From Corallococcus sp. AS-1-6 (GTDB lineage: Bacteria > Myxococcota > Myxococcia > Myxococcales > Myxococcaceae), in assembly GCF_020037015.1 (NCBI RefSeq), contig NZ_JAIQDE010000003.1, forward strand, positions 336,546-400,545: a stretch of DNA of 64,000 nt, read 5' to 3'. The first letter of the stretch is position 1; every line of letters starts with the position of its first letter. Below the pieces are notes generated by a model. It had not been told where the DNA came from and did not search any database. It saw nothing but the letters and a program-made list of their open reading frames with translations. The position numbers were made by a program, and so were the translations under genes. Shown here in pieces: positions 1 through 12,000 of the stretch.

Positions 1-3000
1 GTGGAGTCGGCGCACCTCCGGACGCTGCCGGAGACCGCTCCGGCCTCCAGCGCCAACGCCGACACCCTGGCGTACGTCATCTACACGTCCGGCTCCACGG
101 GCCGCCCCAAGGGCACGCTCCTGCCGCACCGGGGCCTCAACAACACCGCCCGGCAGGCCGCCGCGGCGAAGGGCCTGGGCACGGGCCGCCGCGCATTGCA
201 GTACGCGGCGTCCAGCTTCGACGCCAGCGTGTGGGAGGTGTTCAGCACGCTCGTGTCCGGGGCCACGCTGGTGCTCGCGCCTCGCGACCGGCTGCTGCCG
301 GACGAGCCGCTGCGCACGCTGCTTCAGCAGCAGCGCATCACCACCGTGACGCTGACGCCGTCGGTGCTCGCGCAGTTGAGCACGGACGGGCTGGACGGGC
401 TGTCCACCATCGTCTCCGCCGGTGAGGCGCTGAGCGTGGAGATGGCTCGCAAGTGGGGGCAGGGGAGGACGCTGATCAACGCGTACGGCCCCACGGAGAC
501 CACGGTCTGCGCGACCCTCACGCACGGCGGCGTCCGGGCGGAGCGCCTGACCATCGGCAAGCCGCTGGCGAACGTGCAGGTGTACGTGCTGGACGCCCTG
601 CACCACCCGGTGCCCGTGGGGGTCGCCGGCGAGCTGTACGTCGCGGGCGAAGGCCTGGCGCGCGGCTACCAGGGCCGGCCGGACATGACGGCCGAGAAGT
701 TCGTCCCCAATCCGTTCAGCAACGAGCCCGGCGCGCGGCTGTACCGCACCGGCGACCGCGTGCGCTGGCTGGCCGAGGGCGAGATCGAATACCTGGGCCG
801 CATCGACCACCAGGTGAAGGTGCGTGGCTTCCGCATCGAGCTGGGAGAGATCGAGGCCGTGCTGCTGCGCCACGCGGACGTGCGCGAGGCGGCGGTGGTG
901 GTTCGCGAGGACGTGCCGGGTGACAAGCGGCTCGTCGGCTACGTCGTGCCGCAGCCGGGACGGACGGTGGACGTGGCCTCGCTGCGCAAGCACCTGAAGG
1001 ACGGCGTGCCGGAGTACATGGTTCCGGCGGCGTTCATGGTGCTGGACGCGCTGCCGATGACGCCCGCCGGCAAGGTGGACCGCAAGGCCCTGCCGGCCCC
1101 CACGGGCGCGCTCACGCGTCCTGACGCCTACGTGGCCCCGCGCACGCCGACGGAAGAGCGCGTGGCCGCCCTCTTCGCGCGCGTGCTCACCGTGGAGCGA
1201 GTGGGCGCGGAGGATTCGTTCTTCGAGCTGGGCGGCCACTCGCTGATGGCCACGCAGTTGGTGTCGCGCCTGCGCGGCGAGTTCCAGGTGGAGCTGCCCC
1301 TGCGCGCGCTCTTCGAGTCCCCGACGGTGGCCGCCCTGGCCGCCCGCGTGGACGAGGCCACCGGCGCCGAGCGGAAGTTCAAGACGCCGCCGCTCAAGCC
1401 CGCCTCGCGCGAGGGCTCGCTGCCGCTGTCGTTCGATCAGGAGCGCCTCTGGCTCTTCGAGCAGCTCACGCCGGGCACGCCCATCTACAACGTGCCCAGC
1501 GCGGCCCGCCTGAGCGGCGACCTGGACGTCGACGTGCTCCGCCGCGGCCTGGAGGAGATCGTCCGGCGCCACGAGGCGCTGCGCACCGTCTTCCACCAGG
1601 ACGCGTCCGGTTCTCCCGTGCAGGTCGTCCTGCCGGCGAAGCCGTTCGTGCTGCCCGTGGTGGACCTGTCCTCGCTGCCCACCGACCAGGCGGAGGCCGA
1701 GGCCCGCAAGCACCTGAACGCGGAGGCCGCCCGGCCGTTCGACCTGGTGCAGGGCCCGCTGCTGCGCGCCCAGCTCCTGAAGCTGAGCGCGCGCGAGCAC
1801 GTGCTGTGCCTCGCCATGCACCACATCGTGGTGGATGGCTGGGCCGTGGGCGTGTTCATGAACGAGCTCCAGGCGCTCTACACCGCGTTCTCTCGCGGCG
1901 AGCCCTCGCCGCTGCCCGCGCTGCCCGTGCAGTACGCGGACTACACGCTCTGGCACCGCCAGTGGCTGAGCGGCGACGTGCTGGAGCAGCAGATCTCCTG
2001 GTGGAAGAAGCAGCTCGCCGGAGCGCCCCGCATCACGCTGCGCACGGACGCGCCGCGCCCCGCGGGCGACCGCTTCCACGGTGACAGCCGCCGCTTCCAC
2101 CTGTCCCCGGACCTCACGTCCCGCATCGAGGCGCTGGGACGAGGGGAGGGCGCCACGCTGTTCATGGTGCTGCTCGCCGCGTTCGACGCGCTCCTGCACC
2201 GCCGCACGGGCCAGGACGACATCGTCGTGGGCACGGACATCGCGAACCGCGCCCGCGAGGAGCTGGAGTCCCTGGTCGGCTTCTTCACCAACCAGCTCGT
2301 CCTGCGCACGCAGGTGTCGGGCGACCTGTCCTTCCGCGCGCTGCTGGACCGCGTGCGCAAGGGGACCCTGGACGCGTACGAGCACCAGGACCTGCCCTTC
2401 GGCACGCTGGTGCAGGCGCTCAAGCCGCCGCGCGAGCCGGGTGGCCAGCTCTTCAACGTGAAGTTCGTGCTGGAGAACGCGCCGCTGCCGCCGCTCCAGC
2501 TCCCCGGCCTGGAGCTGAGCCTCCTGGACGCGGAGACGAACGGGACCGCGAAGTGGGACCTGCTCGTCGTCGTGTTCCCGTGGCAGGGCGGGCTCACCGT
2601 CACGGTGGAGCACAACACGGACGTGCTCGACCGCGCGTCGGCGGAGCGCCTGTTCGCCCACTTCGAGACGCTGCTGCGCGCCGTCGTGGACGACCCGGAG
2701 CGCCGCATCGGCACGCTGCCGCTGCTCACGCCGGATGAGCGCCATACGCTCGCCGCGTGGAACGACCGCCCGCGGACGTACCCGCACGGCCAGCCCGTGT
2801 CGCGCGTCTTCGAGGCGCAGGCCGCCCGCGCCCCGGACGCGGTGGCCGTGAGCTTCGAGGGTGAGACGCTCACCGCCGGCCAGCTCAACGCGCGCGCCAA
2901 CCAGCTCGCGCACCACCTGCGCGCGCTGGGCGTCAGGCCCGGCAAGCGCGTGGGCGTGTCCCTGGAGCGCTCGCTGGACCTCGTCGTGGCGGTGCTGGGC

Positions 3001-6000
3001 ATCGCCAAGGCGGGCGGCGCGTACGTGCCGCTCGACCCCAGCTTCCCCACCGAGCGCCTCTCGATGCTCATCGAGGACGCGGGCCTGTCCGCGCTCGTCA
3101 GCGTCTCCGCCATCGCGGACGAGCTGCCCGCGCAGTGGCTCCAGGTGGTCTGCCTGGATGACGACGCGGCCGCGCTCGCGAAGCGTCCGGAGGCGAACCT
3201 CGACACCGCGCCCACGGGCGAGGACGAGCTGTACGTCCTCTACACGTCCGGCTCCACGGGCCGGCCCAAGGGCGTGTCCGTGCCCCACCGCGCCGTGGTG
3301 CGCCTGGTGTGCGGACCGGAGTGGGTGAGCCTGTCGTCGAAGGAGGTCTTCCTCCAGTTGGCGCCGCTCGCGTTCGACGCGTCCACCCTCGAGCTGTGGG
3401 GCGCGATGCTCAACGGCGCGAAGCTGGCCGTGTTCCCGCCGCGCGCGCCCACCCTGGACGAGCTGGGCCAGGTCATCACCCGCGAGGGCGTGAGCACGCT
3501 GTGGCTCACCGCCGGCCTGTTCCACCAGATGGTGGACGGCAACCTGGACGGCCTGCGTCCCGTGCGCCAGCTCCTGGCGGGGGGTGACGTGCTGTCCCCC
3601 GCGCACGTGCTGCGCGTGATGGAGCAACTGCCGGGCTGCCGCGTCATCAACGGCTACGGCCCCACGGAGAACACGACGTTCACCGCGTGCTACCCGGTGG
3701 AGGACGCGAGCGCGCTGGGCATCTCCGTGCCCATCGGCCGTCCCATCAACGGCACGCGCGTGCACGTCCTCAACGCGTCCCTGGAGCCCGTGCCCCTGGG
3801 CGCCCCCGGCGAGCTGTTCGCGGGCGGCGACGGTCTGGCGCACGGCTACCTGAACCAGCCGGAGCTGACGGCGGAGAAGTTCATCCCGGATCCGTTCAGC
3901 ACCGTGCCGGGCGCGCGGCTGTACCGCACCGGCGATCTGGTCCGCTTCCGCGCGGACGGCACGCTGGAGTTCCTGGGCCGCATCGACCAGCAGGTGAAGG
4001 TGCGCGGCTTCCGCATCGAGCCGGGAGAGATTGAAGCGGCGCTGCGCGGACACCCGTCCGTGCTCGACGTCACCGTCGCCGTGCAGGAGGTCGCGGGCGA
4101 GAAGGCCCTGGTGGCCTACGTCGTCACGGAGGAGGGCGCGGAGCCCCTGGGCGTGGACACGATGCGCGCGTTCCTGCACGACAAGCTGCCCGCGTACATG
4201 GTGCCCACGGCGCTGATGGCGCTGGACGCGCTGCCGCTCACGCCCAACGGCAAGGTGGACCGCCGCGCGCTGCCCGTGCCCGGCAGCGAGCGTCCGCAGA
4301 TGTCCACCGCGTACGCCGCGCCCCGCACCCCGGAGGAGACGGCGCTGTGCGAGGTGTGGGCGGAGACGCTGGGCGTGGAGCGCGTCGGTATCGACGACAG
4401 CTTCTACGACCTGGGCGGTGACTCCATCCGCAGCATCCAGCTCATCGCGAAGCTGCGCGAGCGCGGGCTGGATCTGCCCATGGTGGAGCTGCTGCGTCAG
4501 CCCACCATCCGCGCGCTGGGCAACCTGGTGCACGCGGCCCCGTCGAAGGCCGCGGCGCAGGCCATCCCGGGCTCGGAGCCCTTCAGCCTGCTGTCCGACG
4601 CGGACCGCGCGCGCCTGCCCTCGGACGTGGAGGACGCGTACCCGGTGGCCGTGCTCCAGGCCGGCATGCTCTTCCAGAGCGAGCTGGACCAGGCGTCCGG
4701 CATGTACCACGACGCCACCAGCTACCACCTGGAGATGGCGCTGGACGAGGCGAAGATGCGCCAGTTGCTGGCCGAGCTGGCCCGCCGCCACGCCATCCTG
4801 CGCACGTCGTTCGACCTCACCGGTTACGAGCAGCCGTTGCAGCTCGTGCACCGCGAGGCCCAGGTGCCGCTGGAGCTCCACGACGTGCGCCACGTGCCTG
4901 CCTCCGAGCAGGACGCGCTGCTGCGCAAGCTCGTGGAGGAGGACCGCTGCCGTCCGTTCGACTGGAGCCGCGCGCCGCTCCTGCGCTTCGCCATCTACCG
5001 GCGCTCGGAGAAGACGCTCCAGTTCTCGCTCATCTTCCACCACGCCATCCTGGATGGCTGGAGCCTCGCGACGCTGCTGTCGGAGCTGTTCCGCGGCTAC
5101 GTGAACCTGCTGCGCGGCACGCCGGCCCCGGAGGCGGCGCCGCTGGCCGTCACCTACCGCCAGTTCGTCGCGCTGGAGCACCAGTCGCTCACCTCCGGCG
5201 AGGGCGAGCGGTTCTGGAAGTCGCGCCTGTCGGAAGTGGACCGTCCTGCTCCCCGCGCGCCGCTGCCCGCGGGCCAGGAGCCGGTGCTGAGCATGCGGCA
5301 GGTGGACGTGCCCGCCGCGCTCCAGGACGGCCTGCAGCGCGTGGCGCAGGCGGCCAACGTGCCGCTGAAGACCGTGCTGCTGGCGGCGCACCTGCGCGTG
5401 CGCGCGCTCATGGAGGGACAGCGCTCGGTGGTGACGGGCGTGGTCTCCAACGGCCGTCCGGAGACGGCCGACAGTGAGCGCATGGTCGGCCTGTTCCTCA
5501 ACAGCATCCCGTTCCCGGTGACGCTGGAGGACGGCACGTGGCTGGACCTGGTGCGCCAGGTCTCCAAGGCGGACGGCGACATCTGGCCGCACCGCCGCTA
5601 CCCCATGGGCCGGTTGCAGCAGCAGTTGGGGGGCCAGCGGCTGTTCGAGACCATCTTCAACTTCGTCCACTTCCACGTGGCCGGAGGCCTGTCGCAGCTC
5701 GAAGGCGTGCGCCTCTTGGAGGAGACGCCGTCCACCGCGTGGATGGAGCTGCCGCTGAGCACGCTGTTCCTCCAGCGCCCGGACACCGGCGCGCTGATGC
5801 TCGTGCTGCGCACCAACGGCACGCAGCGCGACGCGGACCAGACGGAGGCGCTGGCGGGCTACTACTTCCGCGCCCTCGAAGCGATGGCCGCCAACCCGCA
5901 CGCGCGTCACGAGCACGCGCGGCTGCTGCCGGACGCGGAGCGCCAGAAGCTGCTGGTGGAGTGGAACGCCACGGGCTCCCAGCCCGCGGGCGACACCTGC

Positions 6001-9000
6001 GTCCACGAGCGCTTCGCCGTCCACGCGGCCCGCACGCCGGACGCGGTGGCAGTGGTCTGCGACGACGGCCAGCTCACCTACGGGGAGCTGAACCGCCGGG
6101 CCAACCAGCTCGCGCACTGGCTGCGCGCGCGCGGCGTGGGCCCGGATGCGCGCGTGGGCCTGCTCACCGAGCGCACCCCGGAGGCCATCGTCGGCATGAT
6201 GGGCATCCTCAAGGCCGGCGGCGCGTACGTGCCGCTGGATCCGTCGCATCCGCCGGAGCGCCTGCGCACGGTGCTGGAGGACGCGTCGGCTTCACTCGTC
6301 GTGACGCAGGCCTCGCTCGCCGCGCACGTGGCGGACGCCTCCAGGGGACACGTGTGCCTGGACTCCGACGCCGCGATGCTGTCGCGCGAGCGTGAGGACG
6401 ACCCCACGCGCCTGGGCGACGCGAGCTCCCTGGCCTACGTCATCTTCACGTCCGGCTCCACGGGCCGGCCCAAGGGCGTGGCCATCGAGCACCGTCAGCT
6501 CAACCACTACGTGGAGGGCGTGACGCTCCGGCTGGAGCTGCCCCCGGCGGCGAGCTTCGCGTCGGTGTCCACGCTGGCCGCGGACCTGGGCCACACCGCC
6601 GTCTTCCCGACGCTGAGCGGCGGCGGCACGCTGCACCTCATCTCCCGCGACCGCGCGTCCGACCCGGCCGCGCTGGGCGAGTACTTCCAGCGCCACGCGG
6701 TGGACTGCTTGAAGATCGTCCCCTCGCACCTGACGGCGCTCCTGTCGTCGCCGTCGCCCGAGCGCGTCCTGCCTCGCAAGCGGCTGGTGCTGGGCGGTGA
6801 GGCGTCCGATCCGGCGCTCGTGGCGCGCGTGCACGCGCTCGTGCCCGGGCTCGAGGTCTTCAACCACTACGGCCCCACGGAGACCACGGTCGGCGTGCTG
6901 ACGTGGAAGGTGGCGCGGGGCACGCAACTGTCGGCCACGGCCTCCGTGCCGCTGGGCCGTCCGCTGCCCAACGCACGGATGTACGTGCTGGACGCGGCGC
7001 TCCAGCCCGTCCCCGTGGGCGTGCCCGGCGAGCTGTTCATCGGCGGCGCGGGCGTGGCCCGGGGCTACCTGGGCCGGCCGGACCTCACGATGGAGCGCTT
7101 CCTCGCGGATCCGTTCCACCCGGAGCCGGGCGCGCGCGTGTACCGCACGGGCGACCGCGTCCGCTACCTGCCGGACGGCGCGCTGGAGTTCCTGGGCCGC
7201 GTCGACTTCCAGGTGAAGGTGCGCGGCTTCCGCATCGAGCTGCCGGAAATCGAAGCCGCGATGAGCGGCCTGCCCGGCGTCGCGGAGGTCGTCGTGCTGG
7301 CGCGCGAGGACGTGCCGGGCGACAAGCGCCTGGTGGCCTACGTCGTCGCGGTGCCCGGCCACACGCTGGAGGCCGGGGCGCTGCGCCAGGGCCTGAAGTC
7401 GCGGCTGCCGGACTACATGGTGCCGTCCGCCTTCGTCGTGCTGGACGCGCTGCCCCTCACGTCCAATGGCAAGGTGGACCGCCGCGCGCTGCCCGCGCCG
7501 GAGAAGGAGACCGAAGCCGGCCGCGCCCACGTGGCCCCGCGCACTCCCACCGAGGAACTCATCGCGGGCCTGTGGTCCAAGCTGCTGGGCGTGGAGCGCG
7601 TGGGTGTGAAGGACGACTTCTTCGCGCTCGGCGGCCACTCGCTGCTGGCGACGCAGATGATCTCCCGCATCCGGAGCGCGTTCCGCGTGGAGCTGCCCCT
7701 GCGCGCGCTCTTCGAGGCGACCACGGTGGAGACGCTCTCCGCCCGCGTGGACGAGGCGGTCCGCCAGGGCTTCGGCCTGGAGGCGCCGGCCATCGTGCCG
7801 CTGTCTCGCGAGCACACGCTGCCGCTGTCGTTCGCGCAGCAGCGCCTGTGGTTCCTGGACCAGTTGGAGCCGGACAGCGCGTTCTACAACATCGCCGCGC
7901 CGGTGATGCTGGACGGCGCGCTGGAAGTGGCCCCGCTGGAGCAGGCCTTCACGGAGCTGGTGCGCCGTCACGAGGTGCTGCGCACCACCTTCCGCGCGGA
8001 GGGCGGCAACCCGGTGCAGGTCGTCCACCCGGCGGCCCCCATGCCGCTGCCGCTCGTGGACCTCACGCACCTGCCGGAGGCCGAGCGCGAGGCGAAGGCG
8101 CAGCGGCTGGCGGACGAGGACGCGGGCAGGCCGTTCAACCTGGCCACGGGCCCGCTCTTGCGCGCCACGCTGGTGCGCATCTCGGACGTGCGCCACATGC
8201 TGCTGCTCACGGTGCACCACATCGTGTCCGACGGCTGGTCGCGCGGCGTGCTCGTGCGCGAAGTGGCCGCGCTCTACGAGGCCTTCCGCCAGGGCAAGCC
8301 GTCGCCCCTGCCGGAGCTGCCGGTGCAGTACGCGGACTACTCGGGCTGGCAGCGCGGCTGGCTCCAGGGCGACGTGCTGAAGAAGCAGGTCGGCTACTGG
8401 AAGCAGCAGTTGTCCGGCGCGCCCTCCGCGCTGGAGCTGCCCACGGACTTCCCGCGCCCGGCGGTGCAGACGTACCGCGGTGAGACGCTGCCCTTCACGC
8501 TGCCGCGCGAGCTGTCGGAGGCCCTGCGCGCCCTGGCGCTGAAGGAAGGCGTCACGCCGTACATGCTGCTGCTCACCGCCTGGCAGGTGCTGCTGGCGCG
8601 CCACGCGGGCCAGGACGACGTCACGGTGGGCTCGCCCGTGGCCGGCCGTGGCCGCATGGAGACCGAAGGCCTCATCGGCTTCTTCATCAACACGCTCGTG
8701 CTGCGCACGCGGCTGGAAGGGGACCCCTCGTTCCGCCAGGTGCTCGCGCGGGTGCGGGAGTCGGTGCTGGGCGCGCACGCGCACCAGGAAGTGCCCTTCG
8801 AGAAGCTGGTGGAGGAGCTGCAGCCGGTGCGCGACACCAGCCGCTCGCCGCTCTTCCAGGTGTGGTTCGTGCTGCACCAGGAGCTGGCGGCGAAGCTGTC
8901 CGTGCCGGGCCTCACCCTGAGCGCCTACGAGGCGGAGGCGCGCACCGCGAAGTTCGACCTGGCCCTGTCCATGCTGGACGCGGCGGACGGCTTCGTGGGC

Positions 9001-12000
9001 CGCCTGGAGTACAACTCCGACCTGTTCGCCCGCGCGACCGCGGAGCGGATGATGGCGCGCCTGCACGTGCTGCTCTCGGGCATCGTCGCGACGCCCGAGT
9101 CGCCCGTGGGCGAGCTGCCCCTGCTGTCCGCCGAGGAGCGGCACCAGGTGCTGGTGGGCTGGAACAGCGCGCGCGCGGAGCTGCCGCGCGAGGCGACCAT
9201 CCACTCGCTCATCGAGGCGCACGCGGAAGGCACGCCGGACGCGGTGGCGCTCGTGTACGAGGACCAGTCGCTCACGTACGCGGAGCTGGACGTGAAGGCC
9301 AACCAGCTCGCGCACCACCTGCGCCGCCGCTACGTCGGGCGCGAGGTGCGCGTGGCGCTCTGCCTGGAGCGCTCGTTGGACCTCGTGGTGGGCATGCTCG
9401 GCATCCTCAAGGCCGGCGGCGCGTTCATCCCGTTGGATCCGTCGTACCCGGTCGAGCGGCTCGACTACATGCTGGCGGACTCGGGCGCGCCGGTGCTGGT
9501 GACGCAGGAGTCGCTGATGGACTCGCTGCCCACCGACGGCCGCCTGACCATCCAGTTGGACATGGACGTGGACGCCATCGAGCGGATGCCGGAGGAGGCG
9601 CCGCGCTCGGGCGTGTCCGCCCACAACCTGGCGTACATCATCTACACGTCCGGTTCGACGGGCCGCCCCAAGGGCACGCTGCTCCAGCACGAGGGTCTGG
9701 TGAACACGGCCCTGCGCGCCGCCGCGGCGAAGCGGGTGGGGCCGGGCAGCCGCGTGCTGCAGTACGCGGCGTCCAGCTTCGATGCCAGCGTCTGGGAGAT
9801 CTTCAGCACCCTGGCCGCGGGCGCCACGCTGGTGCTGGCGCCGCGCGACCGGCTGATGCCGGACGAGCCGCTGCGCACGCTGCTGAAGGAGCAGGGCATC
9901 ACCACGGCCACGCTGACCCCGTCGGTGCTCGCGCAGTTGAGCACGGAGGGGCTGGAGGGCCTGCGCAGCGTCGTGTCCGCCGGTGAAGCGCTGAGCGTGG
10001 AGCTGGCGCGCAAGTGGGGCGCGGGGCGCCTCATGCTCAACGCCTACGGCCCCACGGAGGCCACGGTCTGCGCGACGCTGACCGAGGGCGGCGTGAACCC
10101 GGAGCGGATCACCATTGGCAAGCCCTGGGCGAACGCGCAGGTGTACGTGCTGGACGCGTCGCGGCGTCCGGTGCCGGTGGGCGTGGCCGGTGAGCTGTAC
10201 ATCGGCGGCGTGGCGCTGGCGCGCGGATACCAGGGCCGGCCGGACCTGACGGCGGAGAAGTTCGTGCCGCATCCGTTCAGCCAGGAGCCGGGCGCCCGCG
10301 TGTACCGCACGGGTGACCGCGTGCGCTGGCTGGCGACGGGCGAGCTGGAGTACCTGGGCCGCATCGACTTCCAGGTGAAGGTGCGCGGCTTCCGCATCGA
10401 GCTGGGCGAGGTCGAGTCCGTGCTGCTGCACCACACGGACATCCGTGAGGCGGCGGTGGTGGTGCGCGAGGACGCGCCGGGCGACAAGCGCCTGGTGGCC
10501 TACGTCGTCGCGCAGGAGGACACCGAGCTGGACGTGGCGGAGCTGCGGCGTCACCTGAAGGGCGAGGTGCCGGAGTACATGGTGCCGTCCGCCTTCGTGG
10601 TGCTGGACGCGCTGCCGATGACGCCCGCGGGCAAGGTGGACCGCAAGGCGCTGCCCGCGCCGTCCGACGCCCGCACGGAGCGCAGCGAGGCGGAGTTCGC
10701 CGCGCCGCGCACGCCGACAGAGGAGCTGCTCGCCACGGTCTGGACGGAGGTCCTGGGCGTGGAGCGGGTGGGGGTGCGCGACAACTTCTTCGACCTGGGC
10801 GGGCACTCGCTGCTGGCCACGCAGGTCGCCTCGCGCATCCGCGAGGCGTTCGGCGTGGAGCTGCCGCTGCGCGCGCTCTTCGAGGCGCCCACCATCGCGG
10901 ACCTGGCCCAGCGCGTGGATCACTCCGTGCGTTCGGAGCAGGGGCTCCAGGCGCCGCCCATCGTGCCGCTGCCGCGCGAGGGCTCGCTGCCGCTGGGGCT
11001 TGCCCAGCAGCGCCTGTGGTTCCTGGACCAGATGGAGCCGGACAGCGCGTTCTACAACATCGTGCTGCCCGTCCGTCTGGAGGGCGAACTGGACCTGGGC
11101 GTGCTGGAGCGGACCTTCACGGAGCTGGTGCGCCGGCATGAATCGCTGCGCACCACGTTCCACGCGGAGGGCGATCAGCCCGTGCAGCGCATCCACGCGC
11201 CCGCGCCGGCGTCGCTCAACGTCGTGGACCTGAGCGGCCTGCCGGACGCGGAGCGCGAGGCCGAGGCGAAGCGCCTGGCCGACGCGGAGACCAACCGCGG
11301 CTTCAAGCTGGACACGGGGCCGCTCATGCGCGCCCTCGTCCTGCGCATGTCCCAGACGGAGCACGTGCTGCTCCTGTCGCTGCACCACATCATCACGGAC
11401 GGCTGGTCCATGAGCCTGCTCGTCCGGGAGATCGCCGCCATCTACGCGGCCTTCCGCGAGGACAAGCCTTCGCCGCTGCCGGAGCTGCCGGTGCAGTACG
11501 CGGACTACGCGGGCTGGCAGCGCGAGTGGCTGCGCAGCGACGTGATGGGCAAGCACGTGGAGTACTGGCGGCAGCAGCTCTCCGGCGCGCCCTCCGCGCT
11601 GGAGCTGCCCACGGACTTCCCGCGCCCGGCGGTGATGACGTACTCGGGCGGCGGCGTGGCGGTGAAGGTGCCGCAGGCGCTGTCGCAGCGGATCAAGGCG
11701 CTGTGCCGCGAGAAGGGCGTGACGCCGTTCATGTTCCTGCTGGCGGCGTGGCAGGTGCTCCTGGCGCGCCACGCGGGCCAGGACGACATCAGCGTGGGCT
11801 CGCCGGCCGCGGGCCGCGGGCACTCGTCGACGGAGGGCATCATCGGCTTCTTCGTCAACACGCTGGTGCTGCGCGCGAAGCTGGAGGGCAACCCATCCTT
11901 CCGCGACGTGCTGACCCAGGTGCGTGACACGGTGCTGTCCGCGCACGTCCACCAGGAGGTGCCGTTCGAGAAGCTGGTGGAGGAGCTGCACCCGGTGCGC

